From: Helicobacter labetoulli
Lineage (GTDB): Bacteria > Campylobacterota > Campylobacteria > Campylobacterales > Helicobacteraceae
DNA: 51,058 bases
Assembly (NCBI RefSeq): GCF_003670275.1
Contig: NZ_QXJF01000016.1
Span: 1-51,058, forward strand
Reading direction: 5' to 3'
Under the pieces are notes generated by a model, which saw nothing but the letters and a program-made list of their open reading frames with translations, was not told the DNA's origin and made no database searches. Of the stretch, positions 1-9,773 are shown piece after piece. The translations under genes were made by a program, and so were the position numbers. Within the stretch, counting starts at the first letter, position 1, and each line of letters starts with the position of its first letter.

Positions 1-72
1 TAACTCATCAGCTAATCCTATATTAGCTAAAACAGCCATACTGATTCCGGCAATGAAAAGTAATTTTTTCAT
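1..72 (-). CDS. Secreted protein, N-terminal fragment (gene runs off the left edge)
   Basis: Only the first 24 codons lie in the window. They begin MKKLLFIAGISMAVLANIG and continue LADEL, a typical signal peptide: two lysines, a hydrophobic core and a likely cleavage site near LA-DE. The ATG at 70-72 has a good ribosome-binding site (AAGGAG, about 8 bases upstream on the minus strand). The protein is probably exported to the periplasm or outer membrane. Nothing of the mature part can be read, so no function is proposed. The 172 bases between it and the next gene are AT-rich with an A9 run near 119-127 and must hold its promoter; I see no clear -10 box there. Confidence 0.6.
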   Translation of the reverse strand, partial: MKKLLFIAGISMAVLANIGLADEL

Positions 73-244
73 TCAAAAACTCCTTATTGTAGAAAAGTAA
101 AGTAGGCATTCTAAACAAAAAAAAACAGCTTAAATTCAAGAAAAATGGCGAAAAAAGTAAGTGAAAGTTAAGAAAAGTGATAGTAAAAGTTGCAAAATCA
201 TCATTTTTAGAATCTTGGTATCTTTGAGATTTTAAAAATTAAAG

Positions 245-1807
245 CTAGATTTGGTCTTCAGGAAGCATTTTAGAGAGTGTTTTTAAGAATCTTGTCCATA
301 TACCCGTATCTGGTGGGTGTTTAAGAATCTCTGTTGCACCATTATGCTCTCCCTCCCAGCATGTCTTATTGCCATCTAAATACACTCTCCACGCACTTTG
401 CATATCTTCTACCAAATCATCTTTTAAGACTTTAGCAAACTCTGGATTATCAAAAACAACCACAGATTCTGTATTGAGATTTGCTGAACGCGGGTCAAGA
501 TTGAAGCTGCCTATCCACGCGATTTTATCATCAAAAACGATACTTTTACTATGCAAAGAGGCTTTAGACTTTGACATTTTATCACGCAATTTGGACTTGC
601 CCTTGCCGTGGTATTGATATTCATAGACTTTTGCTCCCATTTTGATGAGCTTAGAGCGGTATCGCTCCCACGCCGCATACACGACAAGAGAATCTGTGGA
701 GGCAAGAGAGTTTGTCAAAATATGTATATCCACATTATCATTAGCAAGTTTCGCAAAGCGTTTCATTCCCTCTTTGCTTGGCACAAGGTAAGCTGCGGAG
801 ATATAGAGATTTTTATATGTGTGATTAAGAATTTCACCCAGTGCGTTGGCAATGGGACTTGGCAGCGAAGAATCTTCAATCTTGTGCGGATTATCGGTAA
901 TAAAGTTAGCATTGCCCCAATGAACTTGAAAATCTTTTCTGTCATATTTTTGACTAAGAGCGGTTATCTCACGATCGTAATGCTCCCATTCTGGATTGGC
1001 TTTGAGCTTTTCAATAGAGGCTTTGAATTTTTTAAGAGGTGATTTGAGTGGAAGAAGATCAACAGGGATTGAGCGGTGAAAATTCCAATATGTGTAAAAA
1101 TTATCCCGCGCATCTTTGGCAACCTTGCCGACAAATAGCACATCTGTATCTACAAAATTGACATTATTATTTTGGTCAAAATAATTATCCGCGATATTGC
1201 GTCCGCCGATGATAAGCGCTATATCATCGGCAATAAAAAGCTTATTGTGCATACGATGATTAATGCGGTTAAAGTCAAATACCATTTCTGGGTAGCGTAA
1301 AATGCGTGAGCGATTTTTGTAGGGGTTAAAAATCTTTACCTCAATATTTGGGTGTGAATCTAAAGCAATAATGTCTGATAAGTCAGAATCTAGCCCATTA
1401 TCATCAATAAGCATTTTGACAATCACGCCTCTTTGGGCAGCCAACCACACCTCGTGCATAAGAATGCGTGAAGCAATGTCATTCTTGTAGATATAAGTTT
1501 GCAAAATCAATGTTTTTTGGGCGTTCCTAGCTAAATAAGCACGATTTAAAAACGCATCTATTCCATCGCTTACAAGCACAGCTGCTGTGAGATTTGGATT
1601 CTTACCAAGTTGCTCTTTGTAGGCTTTGGCAAGTTGTGTTTGCAATGGGTCAAAAGTTGGTATAGGATTTGACTGCAAGGTTGTTGAATTTTTAATATCT
1701 TTGGTAGAGGCTACAATAGAGGAGCAACCAGCAAAGATAAAAAGACACACAAATGCGATAAGGGCGAAATTTGTTGATGAAAAGAAAATAGATTGAATAA
1801 ACTGCAT
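245..1807 (-). CDS. Phospholipase D-family lipoprotein (cardiolipin synthase-like)
   Basis: 520 residues. The N-terminus is a lipoprotein signal: a hydrophobic stretch ending FIFAGC, with the lipidated cysteine at residue 28. Two phospholipase D HKD motifs are visible: HNKLFIADD at about 187-195, followed by GGRNIADNYFD, and HSKSIVFDD at about 419-427, followed by GSFNLDPRS. Two such motifs form one active site in this family, which includes cardiolipin synthases of the ClsC type and phosphatidyltransferases or phospholipases. The reaction here is inferred only: phosphatidyl transfer on phospholipids in the envelope. The gene lies 53 bases after frdB on the same strand, an arrangement also known in H. 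pylori, and a hairpin sits between the two. The start ATG at 1805-1807 follows GAAGG. Family assignment is firm; the exact substrate is open. Confidence 0.85.
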   Translation of the reverse strand: MQFIQSIFFSSTNFALIAFVCLFIFAGCSSIVASTKDIKNSTTLQSNPIPTFDPLQTQLAKAYKEQLGKNPNLTAAVLVSDGIDAFLNRAYLARNAQKTLILQTYIYKNDIASRILMHEVWLAAQRGVIVKMLIDDNGLDSDLSDIIALDSHPNIEVKIFNPYKNRSRILRYPEMVFDFNRINHRMHNKLFIADDIALIIGGRNIADNYFDQNNNVNFVDTDVLFVGKVAKDARDNFYTYWNFHRSIPVDLLPLKSPLKKFKASIEKLKANPEWEHYDREITALSQKYDRKDFQVHWGNANFITDNPHKIEDSSLPSPIANALGEILNHTYKNLYISAAYLVPSKEGMKRFAKLANDNVDIHILTNSLASTDSLVVYAAWERYRSKLIKMGAKVYEYQYHGKGKSKLRDKMSKSKASLHSKSIVFDDKIAWIGSFNLDPRSANLNTESVVVFDNPEFAKVLKDDLVEDMQSAWRVYLDGNKTCWEGEHNGATEILKHPPDTGIWTRFLKTLSKMLPEDQI

Positions 1808-1822
1808 AAACCTTCTCTAGAA

Positions 1823-1854
1823 TCTATCCTCCCTCCATATTTTGGGAGGATAGA
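1823..1854 (-). terminator. Hairpin between frdB and the phospholipase D gene
   Basis: A perfect 11-bp inverted repeat (TCTATCCTCCC at 1823-1833, its complement at 1844-1854) with a 10-base loop lies in the 53 bases between frdB and the next gene. On the minus-strand transcript it follows the frdB stop by about 6 bases. It lacks a long U run, so it may act as a weak terminator, a processing or stability element for frdCAB mRNA, or a device lowering downstream expression. Confidence 0.55.
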
Positions 1855-1860
1855 AGGAGA

Positions 1861-2604
1861 TTATTTCATACCTACACTTACCATTTTTCGGCGTAAGTAG
1901 GCGATTTTACTTTGGAGTGGAAGCTCTTTAGGGCAAGTGTCGTGGCAAGCAATAAGGCTCATACAGCCAAACACACCATCATCATTCCCTACAAGCTCAT
2001 AATAATCTTCATCGGTGCGTTCATCGTGTGGGTCAATCATAAATCGCACGATTCTATTCATTCCCGCAGCACCCACAAACTCATCACGCATAACTTTTGT
2101 AGCACAGCTTGCAATGCAGCAACCACACTCAATACATCTATCAAGCTCAAAAACTTCATCAGCCACTTCAGGTTCTATCGGCATTTCAAGCTTTGAAATA
2201 TCAGGCTTGTGTTGTGTGTGAATCCAGCTTTCAACTCGCTTTGTCATTCCTGCAAACCAATCGCCTGTATTTACACTCAAATCTTTAATAAGCTTAAATG
2301 CAGGGAGTGGCATAAGTGTGATAACGCCATCAGGGAAGTCTTGTGTGAGTGTTTTGCACGCAAGACGCGGTCGTCCATTAATCATCATCGCACAACTTCC
2401 GCAGATTCCAGCACGACATACAAAGTCAAAGCTCAAATCTGGGTCTTGTTGCTCTCTAATCATACCAAGGGCGATAAAAACCGTCATAGAGTGAGCTTCC
2501 TCCACTTGATATTCCCTAAAATGAGGTTTAGAAACCGCACTTTGTGGGTCAAACTTCAACGCCCTAATAGTTAATGTCCTTCCTTTTTGTTGTGTTGCAC
2601 TCAT
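1861..2604 (-). CDS. frdB: Fumarate reductase, iron-sulfur subunit
   Basis: 247 residues. FrdB relays electrons from the haem membrane subunit to the flavin subunit for anaerobic respiration with fumarate. The [2Fe-2S] cysteines are visible at 63, 68, 71 and 83 (CRAGICGSC ... ACKT). The C-terminal ferredoxin-like domain carries [11 protein letters not shown] at about 157-167 and [12 protein letters not shown] near 210-220, which bind the [4Fe-4S] and [3Fe-4S] clusters in this family. The start ATG overlaps the frdA stop by one base (TAATG), so the two are translationally coupled. Length matches the epsilonproteobacterial family. Gene order is frdC, frdA, frdB as in Wolinella and H. pylori. 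Confidence 0.97.
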   Translation of the reverse strand: MSATQQKGRTLTIRALKFDPQSAVSKPHFREYQVEEAHSMTVFIALGMIREQQDPDLSFDFVCRAGICGSCAMMINGRPRLACKTLTQDFPDGVITLMPLPAFKLIKDLSVNTGDWFAGMTKRVESWIHTQHKPDISKLEMPIEPEVADEVFELDRCIECGCCIASCATKVMRDEFVGAAGMNRIVRFMIDPHDERTDEDYYELVGNDDGVFGCMSLIACHDTCPKELPLQSKIAYLRRKMVSVGMK

Positions 2605-4580
2605 TACTTATCTCCTAGTCGTTGATTTCTTGCTTTGTATTGTGGCTGGAGATTGAAAGGCATAAGAGCTTCTTGTAGGGCATATCTATCGCCACCTTTA
2701 GCCTGAATCTCTTGTGTGATTTTATCAATCTCAGCTTGTCTTATAGCACTATTTGGATGTTCTATAATCATACCCTTAGCACCATATCCGCGGAATCCCG
2801 GAGCAATCTCCATTTTCATAATATCCAAATCTTCATAAGTTACCGTTGGTAATGTTTGGTTTGGATCTTCCCAGCTTGTAAGTGTGCGTTTAAGCCAATT
2901 TGCATCATCGCGTTTTGGGTAGTCTTCGCGTGTGTGTGCTCCACGAGATTCTGTCCTATCAAGCGCACCTTTTGCTACGCACAATGCAATCTTAAGCATT
3001 TTTGGTGTGCGATAAGCGTCTTCAAGCTCTGGATTGCTATGAAGCTTTTTATTTTGCACACGGATATTTTTACTGCGTTTATAAAGCTCTTCAAGCTTAT
3101 CAACTGCTTCTCTTAGTCCATCACCATCGCGGAAGATTCCCACATCATTATCCATAATATCTTTCATCGCATTTTTAAGCTCATAGACATCTTCATTGCC
3201 CGTGCTATTAAGCAATGCTGCAAGATATTCTTCCTCTTTTTTGACAAATTTTTCTAATGTAGTAGTTTGCACATCAAGATTTGCTCCTTGGCAGTATTCT
3301 GTAAAATATCCACCGATAATCATACCTGAAACTACCGCTTCACTGACAGAGTTTCCACCAAGCCTATTGAATCCGTGTAAATCCCAACACGCCACTTCAC
3401 CCGCTGCAAACAAGCCTTTAAGGTAAGTTTCGCCCTGATAATTTGTGCGGACGCCACCCATAGAATAGTGTTGCATTGGTCGCACAGGAGCCCAAACTCC
3501 CGGTGTAGCAGGGTCAATCCCTGCAAATGTTTTACAAATATCTTGCACATCACGCAAGTTTCGCTCAACGTGAGCGCGTCCAAGGATTGAAATATCAAGC
3601 CACAAGTGATCGCCATAAGGTGATTTTACACCTTTGCCATTGCGGATATGTTCAAGCATTCTACGAGACACAACATCGCGGCTTGCAAGTTCTTTTTTCT
3701 CTGGTTCATAATCTGGCATAAAGCGATAGCCATCAACATCACGCAAGATTCCACCATCACCCCTACAACCTTCTGTAAGCAAGATTCCGCTAGGCACAAG
3801 TGGCGTTGGGTGAAACTGCACAGCTTCCATATTACCAAGCTTTGCAACACCTGTTTCCATTGCAATAGCCGCACCAATACCCTCGCAAATTACCGCATTT
3901 GTCGTATTTCTATACACTCTGCCATAACCACCTGTGGCAAGTAATGTGCCTTTAGATACATAAGTGATAAGCTCACCTGTTACCAAATCACGCACAACCG
4001 CACCATAGCATTTGCCATCTTGATGAATGATAGAAATAGCCTCTTTTCTATCTTGAATATCTACGCCAAGCTTATAGGCTTCATTTGCTACCGCATAAAG
4101 CATAGTATGCCCCGTCGCATCAGCAGTGTAGCAAGTTCTCCATTTTTTTGTGCCACCAAAGTCGCGTGAATGAATATAGCCGTGGCGGAAATCATCTTCT
4201 GTGATTGTTACTTTTTCACCATTAATAACTGCTGGACGATCGCCTTTTTGGATTCTAGTCCAAGGCACACCAAATCCTGCCAATTCTCTAATCGCTTTTG
4301 GAGCGGTTGTTACAAACATTCTTGCCACATCTTGATCACAACCCCAATCGCTTCCTTTCACTGTGTCGGCAAAGTGTAAATCCTCATTATCGCCATCACT
4401 CTTAACAGAGTTTCCAAGACTTGCTTGCATACCGCCTTGAGCTGCTGCTGAGTGGCTTCTTTTCACTGGAACAAGACTTAGCACAATAGTGTTTAATCCT
4501 GCCTCTTTTGCTGCAATAGAAGCCCTAAGCCCTGCCAATCCGCCCCCAATAATCAAAGCATCACTATATACTACTTTCAT
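2604..4580 (-). CDS. frdA: Fumarate reductase, flavoprotein subunit
   Basis: 658 residues. This catalytic subunit reduces fumarate to succinate at the cytoplasmic face of the inner membrane. The N-terminal FAD-binding Rossmann motif reads [10 protein letters not shown]. The histidine that bonds covalently to FAD lies in [10 protein letters not shown] near residue 43. Substrate-binding and active-site stretches such as [10 protein letters not shown] and [14 protein letters not shown] are present. The C-terminal helical domain contains [11 protein letters not shown]. The ATG directly follows the frdC stop without a gap. The gene is full length and intact. Confidence 0.97.
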   Translation of the reverse strand: MKVVYSDALIIGGGLAGLRASIAAKEAGLNTIVLSLVPVKRSHSAAAQGGMQASLGNSVKSDGDNEDLHFADTVKGSDWGCDQDVARMFVTTAPKAIRELAGFGVPWTRIQKGDRPAVINGEKVTITEDDFRHGYIHSRDFGGTKKWRTCYTADATGHTMLYAVANEAYKLGVDIQDRKEAISIIHQDGKCYGAVVRDLVTGELITYVSKGTLLATGGYGRVYRNTTNAVICEGIGAAIAMETGVAKLGNMEAVQFHPTPLVPSGILLTEGCRGDGGILRDVDGYRFMPDYEPEKKELASRDVVSRRMLEHIRNGKGVKSPYGDHLWLDISILGRAHVERNLRDVQDICKTFAGIDPATPGVWAPVRPMQHYSMGGVRTNYQGETYLKGLFAAGEVACWDLHGFNRLGGNSVSEAVVSGMIIGGYFTEYCQGANLDVQTTTLEKFVKKEEEYLAALLNSTGNEDVYELKNAMKDIMDNDVGIFRDGDGLREAVDKLEELYKRSKNIRVQNKKLHSNPELEDAYRTPKMLKIALCVAKGALDRTESRGAHTREDYPKRDDANWLKRTLTSWEDPNQTLPTVTYEDLDIMKMEIAPGFRGYGAKGMIIEHPNSAIRQAEIDKITQEIQAKGGDRYALQEALMPFNLQPQYKARNQRLGDK

Positions 4581-5351
4581 TTACGCTCCTTTTCCTTGTG
4601 TATGTTCATCTAGCATTCTGTATTCTTGTATGCTTTTATTAGAATCTAGTCCGTGTCCAATTTGCATATAGGCAATATAAGATGCGATACCAAGCACAAG
4701 ACAAAAGGCTGTGAGTGCGAGTTTAATGGCTCTTAAAGTCTTAATACCTAAGCCTTCAAACCAACCCCACTTAATGCAAAGCCTATAAAGCCCGATAGAT
4801 CCGTGAAATTCCACAGCAAAAAGCAAAAGTGCATAAAGGATATAGAAGTCTTGATGATAGAATCTGTATGAAGACGCACTAGGACCGATGTTTTCTGGCT
4901 GGGTAAGCATAATGAAAACATGTGGCATAGCAAGGAAGAAAATAGCAAAGCCTGTAACAGCTTGAATTGCCCAATATGTCGTATCTCCGTGCTTCATCAA
5001 GTCTTTATGGACGCGAAGTGCCAAGAATTGTTTGTAGTTAATGGGAAATTTTCTCATCGCCAAAAACGCGTGAACAACAAGGGCGATGATGACAATCACA
5101 ACAATCGCTGAAACAATCCTTGGCTCTCCTGCTTCACCAAAAATAAAACTCCCTTCAAAGAACTTTGTAACCTTATACATCGCCTCTTTGCTAATCAAAA
5201 TACTTGAAACAAAGAGCAAGTGAGCTAACATAAATAGCCCCAAAAATAGCCCTGTTGCACTTTGCCAAAAATCAAGTCTAGCTGGGACTTTACTTCTCTT
5301 TCTTTGAGGCGTTACACCCGTGTAACTCTCAATCACTTTATCCTCTCGCAT
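4581..5351 (-). CDS. frdC: Fumarate reductase, dihaem cytochrome b membrane subunit
   Basis: 256 residues, largely hydrophobic with about five membrane-spanning segments (starting near residues 30, 75, 125, 165 and 210). It has histidines within or beside them, as expected for the two-haem quinol-oxidising subunit of the Wolinella type. It takes electrons from menaquinol and anchors FrdAB to the inner membrane. It is the first gene of the operon. The ATG at 5349-5351 has an excellent ribosome-binding site (AGGAGGATCC just upstream), which fixes the start. A -10 box lies about 95 bases upstream. Confidence 0.95.
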   Translation of the reverse strand: MREDKVIESYTGVTPQRKRSKVPARLDFWQSATGLFLGLFMLAHLLFVSSILISKEAMYKVTKFFEGSFIFGEAGEPRIVSAIVVIVIIALVVHAFLAMRKFPINYKQFLALRVHKDLMKHGDTTYWAIQAVTGFAIFFLAMPHVFIMLTQPENIGPSASSYRFYHQDFYILYALLLFAVEFHGSIGLYRLCIKWGWFEGLGIKTLRAIKLALTAFCLVLGIASYIAYMQIGHGLDSNKSIQEYRMLDEHTQGKGA

Positions 5352-5446
5352 GGATCCTCCTATGTGTAGTTTGACCTATCAAGCTTACACCACCACTAGG
5401 CTTTGATACGCTAAGAAATGGTGGCTTCTCAAAAAGGCTGAGCCGT

Positions 5447-5452
5447 ATTATA
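5447..5452 (-). promoter_or_regulatory. Probable -10 box of the frdCAB operon
   Basis: The minus strand reads CTCTATAATACGG, a perfect TATAAT, about 95 bases upstream of the frdC start. Helicobacter housekeeping promoters depend on the -10 box with a weak -35, which fits. The predicted leader contains an inverted repeat, CCACCA at 5390-5395 with TGGTGG at 5419-5424, whose role is unknown. Confidence 0.55.
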
Positions 5453-5520
5453 GAGTATTAAAGATTAAAGTTTTTTTATTCCAATTTAAGAATCTCGCTT
5501 TATCCTAGCTGTAAAATATT

Positions 5521-7236
5521 TTAAGATTCTTGCCGCTTGATGATTTTGCCCTCTTTAAGATGGAATACTTCATCAGCAAGCTCTATGGTGCTTGGACGGT
5601 GAGCAATGATAATAATGATTTTATCCTGCCTTAGTTGTTCTATACTCTCTTTTATTGCCTCTTCAGTTTGTGAATCAAGTGCAGAAGTCGCCTCATCAAA
5701 AATTAAAACTTCAGGATTCTTATAAATCGCCCTAGCAATGGCGATTCTCTGGCGTTGCCCTCCGCTAAGATTTGTGCCAAACTCATCAAGGATTGTATGT
5801 ATCCCATCTGGCATTTGGCTTACAAAATCCCAAGCGTGTGCGTATTTGAGTGCTTCAATAGCTTTTTGTTCATCTATTTGGCTTCCATAGGCTATATTAT
5901 GAAGAATGCTATCGTGGAATATAAAGATTCTCTGTGTTACTACTGCCATATTATCACGGACGCTTTTTTGTGTATAGTCTTTAATATCACGATTATTAAG
6001 CGTGATACGCCCTTCATTTGCTTCATAAAGTCGCAAAATAAGATTGATAACCGAGCTTTTGCCACTACCACTTTTTCCCACAAGGGCAGTGATTTTATTT
6101 TTTCTAAAGTTTAGATTCACACCTTTTAGGGCGTGGGTTTCTTCATTGTAGTGAAAATGCACATTGCTAAAATCAATACTATGAATCGGAGCTTGTAGCA
6201 CCAAATCCCCATCTTTTATTTGCTGTTTTTGATTAAGGATTTCAAAGATTCTATCACTTGCGACAATGGCAGTTTGCATTTGTGTATAGAGATTGATAAG
6301 GCGTTTAAAAGGCGTGTAAATAAGAAATAACGCTCCCACAAATGATGAGAATTGTGCCGCACTTAGCTTTCCTTGTGAAATATCAACAATTGCCATATAC
6401 AGCACACAGCCTAGCATAATCGCACCCAAAAGCTCCATAAGCGGCGTGCTAAGCTCACCCACACGCACAGCTTTCATACTGATTTTAAGAAAGTGCAGAT
6501 TCTGCGATTTGAAGTTTTCATATTCTAGTTTTTCACCATTGCTTGCTTTGATGACTTCTACATTATTAAAAATTTCATTGAGTTTTGAAGTAATATCAGC
6601 ATTTTTCTCCTGTATATTGCGTGAATATTTCTTAAGTTTTTTGATAATCAAGCTAAGAGGTATGATGGCAAGGGGCATAACAACAAGCCCAATGAGCGCA
6701 TATTTTGGACTTTGATAAATCACAATCACAACAAGCCCAATAATACTTATGCCCTCACGCACAAATTCTGTGATGTAGTTTGATACAGCTGAACGGATAA
6801 GCCCAATGTCATTTGTGATTCTAGCGATAAGCTCCCCTCCACGCATTTTATTGAAAAATGCCATTTCCAAACTAAGCATATGCTCTAGCATTCTATCGCG
6901 GAGCTGACGGACAATGTCCTGCCCTATAAGATTCATAAAATATGTTTGGATATATGTCCCCATAGATTTACCAAAATACACACCAATAATCATAAGCATC
7001 ATAGCCAATGCCATTTTGCCATCTTGTGCTAATTCTTCAAAGCTAAAAAATGGCGTAGCTCGTGGCGTTTTACCCTGCAAGGTATCTAAAAGTGGCTCAA
7101 TAAGATAGGCAATTCCCGCTGTGCAAGCAGCCACCACAAGAGAAGCACCAATAGCAATGACAAAAGAAAATGTATGCCCTTTGATATAGGGAAGATATTT
7201 TCTAAAAAAATCAAAAATTGTTCGCATAAAATTCAA
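5521..7236 (-). CDS. msbA: MsbA-type lipid ABC exporter
   Basis: 571 residues in the half-transporter layout. About six membrane helices fill residues 1-320, followed by one ATPase domain. The Walker A motif is GKSGSGKSS near 370-380, the signature is LSGGQRQR, the Walker B is VLIFDEATSALD, and a switch histidine follows (IIAHRPST). MsbA family members flip core-lipid A across the inner membrane and work as dimers. It could also export another lipid-linked glycan, but length and sequence style favour MsbA. The gene lies 11 bases after the small copper chaperone and runs toward the frd promoter. The start is ATG at 7234-7236. Confidence 0.85.
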   Translation of the reverse strand: MNFMRTIFDFFRKYLPYIKGHTFSFVIAIGASLVVAACTAGIAYLIEPLLDTLQGKTPRATPFFSFEELAQDGKMALAMMLMIIGVYFGKSMGTYIQTYFMNLIGQDIVRQLRDRMLEHMLSLEMAFFNKMRGGELIARITNDIGLIRSAVSNYITEFVREGISIIGLVVIVIYQSPKYALIGLVVMPLAIIPLSLIIKKLKKYSRNIQEKNADITSKLNEIFNNVEVIKASNGEKLEYENFKSQNLHFLKISMKAVRVGELSTPLMELLGAIMLGCVLYMAIVDISQGKLSAAQFSSFVGALFLIYTPFKRLINLYTQMQTAIVASDRIFEILNQKQQIKDGDLVLQAPIHSIDFSNVHFHYNEETHALKGVNLNFRKNKITALVGKSGSGKSSVINLILRLYEANEGRITLNNRDIKDYTQKSVRDNMAVVTQRIFIFHDSILHNIAYGSQIDEQKAIEALKYAHAWDFVSQMPDGIHTILDEFGTNLSGGQRQRIAIARAIYKNPEVLIFDEATSALDSQTEEAIKESIEQLRQDKIIIIIAHRPSTIELADEVFHLKEGKIIKRQES

Positions 7237-7247
7237 AAATTCCTTAC

Positions 7248-7463
7248 TTATTCAACTTCAAACCCTGCATCAAGAATGGCTTCTGTGATAAGCTCTTGCG
7301 TGGCTGGAGATTCAAACTCTACTATAACTTTAGAATTTTGAACTTTAGAATCTTGCAAATCTACATCAATAAGGCTAATGCCATCAATTTCGCCTATAAA
7401 TTTTTCAATCTTATCCACACATTTATTACAACGCATTCCGCTAACGCTAAGTTCTACTCTCAT
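7248..7463 (-). CDS. copP: Copper chaperone / heavy-metal-associated domain protein
   Basis: 71 residues forming one HMA (ferredoxin-like) domain. The metal-binding loop is GMRCNKC at residues 9-15, giving the two cysteines that hold Cu(I) in this family. The usual form is GMTCxxC, so the arginine after the methionine is a small variation. Such proteins carry copper(I) to the partner ATPase. Its ATG overlaps the copA stop in an ATGA junction, so translation is coupled to copA. H. pylori has the same copA-copP pairing. Confidence 0.9.
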   Translation of the reverse strand: MRVELSVSGMRCNKCVDKIEKFIGEIDGISLIDVDLQDSKVQNSKVIVEFESPATQELITEAILDAGFEVE

Positions 7464-9703
7464 TTTTGCTCCTTAGATTTTATAAGTTTAAATTTTTTAA
7501 GCCTCGCTGCGTTTGCCACTACACTAAGGCTTGATAAGCTCATAGCAAAGGCACAAAACATAGGGTGTAAAAAAATATCAAATCCCCCAAGCACACCCAT
7601 TGCCAAAGGAATAAAAGCGATATTATAGCAAAAAGCAAAAACAAGATTCTGCTTTATATTAACAATACTTGCTTTTGCGAGGGCATAAGCGTTGTAAATA
7701 CTTATCGTATTTTCATTATAGTTAATAATATCCGCACTTTGCGTGGCAATATCATAAGAAGAGGCAAACGCCATAGAAGCGTGTGCGTAAGCAAGGGCAG
7801 GAGCATCATTCATACCATCACCAACCATTAGAATCTTATTTTGTTTTGATTTGTCTTTTAAAAGTTGCATTTTGTCTTCTGGGAGGGCATTTGCATACGA
7901 TTCTGTAATGCCAAGCAAATGAGCGATTGATTTTGTGTTTGAGGCATTATCTCCACTAATGATACTTGAGCTAATGTTGTGCTTTTTAAAAAGCTCTAGG
8001 GTCGTTTTTGCATCAATTTTAAGCTTATCTTGCAGTGAAAATAAGGCAAGAATCTCATCATTTGTAGCAAGAAAGAGTGTAACTTTATCATCTTGTATAT
8101 GGGTAGAATTTGCCAAATGTGGGGGTAAAATATCAATATTGCCGATAACATACTCACAATCTTGTATTGTGCCTTTTATGCCTTTGCCTATGATGTTTTG
8201 TGAATCTGCAATCGGGTAGAGTGTCGCATTATGAGCCAAAGCGTGAGATGCAAAGGCACTGCTTATAGGATGAACACTTGTAGATTCTAATGTGTAGGCA
8301 AGATTAAAGACTTCTTGCTCTGTGTGGGAAGAAAGGTTTTTGATTGTTTTAATCTCAAGCCCTTGTGTTAGCGTGCCTGTTTTATCAAACACAATATGTG
8401 TAATTTCGCTCAAAGTTTGAAATGCTTTAGAATCTTTAAAAAACACACCCATTTTGTGTGCAATAGCTTGAGCGTGAAGTATTGCCATTGGCGTGGCAAG
8501 TCCCAAGGCACAAGGGCAGGAGATGACAAGTGTAGCTACAAAAATGCTTAAAGCAAATTCAAAATCCCGCATTCCCCACCAAAACGCCCCAGCACAAAGG
8601 GCTAGAAAAATCACAAGTGGCACAAAGATTCCAGCGATTTTATCCGTAAGTGAGGCAATGGGTGCTTTGCTTTCTTGTGCTTTTTGAATAAGCTCTAAGA
8701 TTTTATGAAGTGTAGAATCCTTGGCACTTTTTATAGTTTCAATATATAAAACGCTATCAAGGTTAATACTACCTGAAAGCACAACATCATCTTTTTGAGC
8801 AAGAATAGGCAGAGATTCGCCATTGATTGCTGCTTTATCAATATGTGAGCTTCCTTCAATCACAATGCCATCTACCATAATCATCTCACCGGGCAGGATT
8901 TTAAGTATATCATTTTGTTTGATTTCTTGTGTGGGGAGACTTTGAATCTGTGCTTGGGATAGACTTGGAGCAGATTCTGTAAGGACTTTTTGCACCATTT
9001 TTTGATTGATGTGTAAAAGTAGGGACGCACTTTGCAAAGCTTCGGTTTTAGAGCGTTCCTCAATGCTTTTACCCACAAGCACAAGCGTGATAATCACACA
9101 TACGCTATCAAAATACAAATGGGCGTGTGGCATAAAAGCCCCTTTCAGACTATACAAAAACGCACTTGTTGTGCCTATGGCGATAAGTGAATCCATATTT
9201 GGATTTTTAGCAAAAAGGGCTTTGAATCCACGGATATAAAAATCCCGCCCCATATGCACAACCACAAGACTAAGGAACAGCAAAACACCAAAATGCCACA
9301 TAGAAGGCAGCGTGGCTATGCCAAACATCTCTCCCCACGAAAGTATGACAACAAGTATGCAAACTATGGAGCTTATTAAAAGTTTCCGTTTTCTAGACAA
9401 AAAACGAGTGTCAAAAGATTCTATAAGTGAGTTAAGGTTTGCTAGAGTTTTTGGCTTAGAATCTCGTGGGGCTATGCGATTATGTAGATGAGATTCAAGA
9501 TATGGCTCATAGCCCATTTTGTGGATAAAGGCAAAAATTTGCTCAAGGCTTATTTGGCTTTCATCATAGACAATATGTGCCTTTTTGCTTAAAAGATGGA
9601 CTTGAATATCGTGGCAAAATGCTTTGCGTTTTAAGCTCCTTTCAATACCGCTAGAACAAGCCTGACAAGTCATTTTATCAATAAAAAAAGAGGCTTCTTT
9701 CAT
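7460..9703 (-). CDS. copA: Copper-exporting P-type ATPase
   Basis: 747 residues. The N-terminal metal-binding domain has MTCQACSSG at residues 11-19. Eight membrane segments are expected for P1B ATPases. The ion-path motif SCPCALG lies in the sixth helix near residue 395, the phosphorylated aspartate in DKTGTLT near 440, and the hinge motif in MVGDGMNDAPAL near 645. The CPC motif is typical of Cu(I) exporters that move copper to the periplasm. It is the first gene of the copA-copP unit. The ATG near 9701-9703 follows a GGAAT-like site. All catalytic motifs are intact. Confidence 0.93.
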   Translation of the reverse strand: MKEASFFIDKMTCQACSSGIERSLKRKAFCHDIQVHLLSKKAHIVYDESQISLEQIFAFIHKMGYEPYLESHLHNRIAPRDSKPKTLANLNSLIESFDTRFLSRKRKLLISSIVCILVVILSWGEMFGIATLPSMWHFGVLLFLSLVVVHMGRDFYIRGFKALFAKNPNMDSLIAIGTTSAFLYSLKGAFMPHAHLYFDSVCVIITLVLVGKSIEERSKTEALQSASLLLHINQKMVQKVLTESAPSLSQAQIQSLPTQEIKQNDILKILPGEMIMVDGIVIEGSSHIDKAAINGESLPILAQKDDVVLSGSINLDSVLYIETIKSAKDSTLHKILELIQKAQESKAPIASLTDKIAGIFVPLVIFLALCAGAFWWGMRDFEFALSIFVATLVISCPCALGLATPMAILHAQAIAHKMGVFFKDSKAFQTLSEITHIVFDKTGTLTQGLEIKTIKNLSSHTEQEVFNLAYTLESTSVHPISSAFASHALAHNATLYPIADSQNIIGKGIKGTIQDCEYVIGNIDILPPHLANSTHIQDDKVTLFLATNDEILALFSLQDKLKIDAKTTLELFKKHNISSSIISGDNASNTKSIAHLLGITESYANALPEDKMQLLKDKSKQNKILMVGDGMNDAPALAYAHASMAFASSYDIATQSADIINYNENTISIYNAYALAKASIVNIKQNLVFAFCYNIAFIPLAMGVLGGFDIFLHPMFCAFAMSLSSLSVVANAARLKKFKLIKSKEQK

Positions 9704-9773
9704 TGTAGATTCCTAGTGTAAAATAATTCGTGTGGGCGTGTATGGTAGCATAGAATCTTAATGAAAAAATAAT

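Noticed and set aside
5390-5424. CCACCA/TGGTGG inverted repeat as a riboswitch before frdC
   Set aside because: Only six paired bases with a 23-base loop; no known riboswitch pattern.
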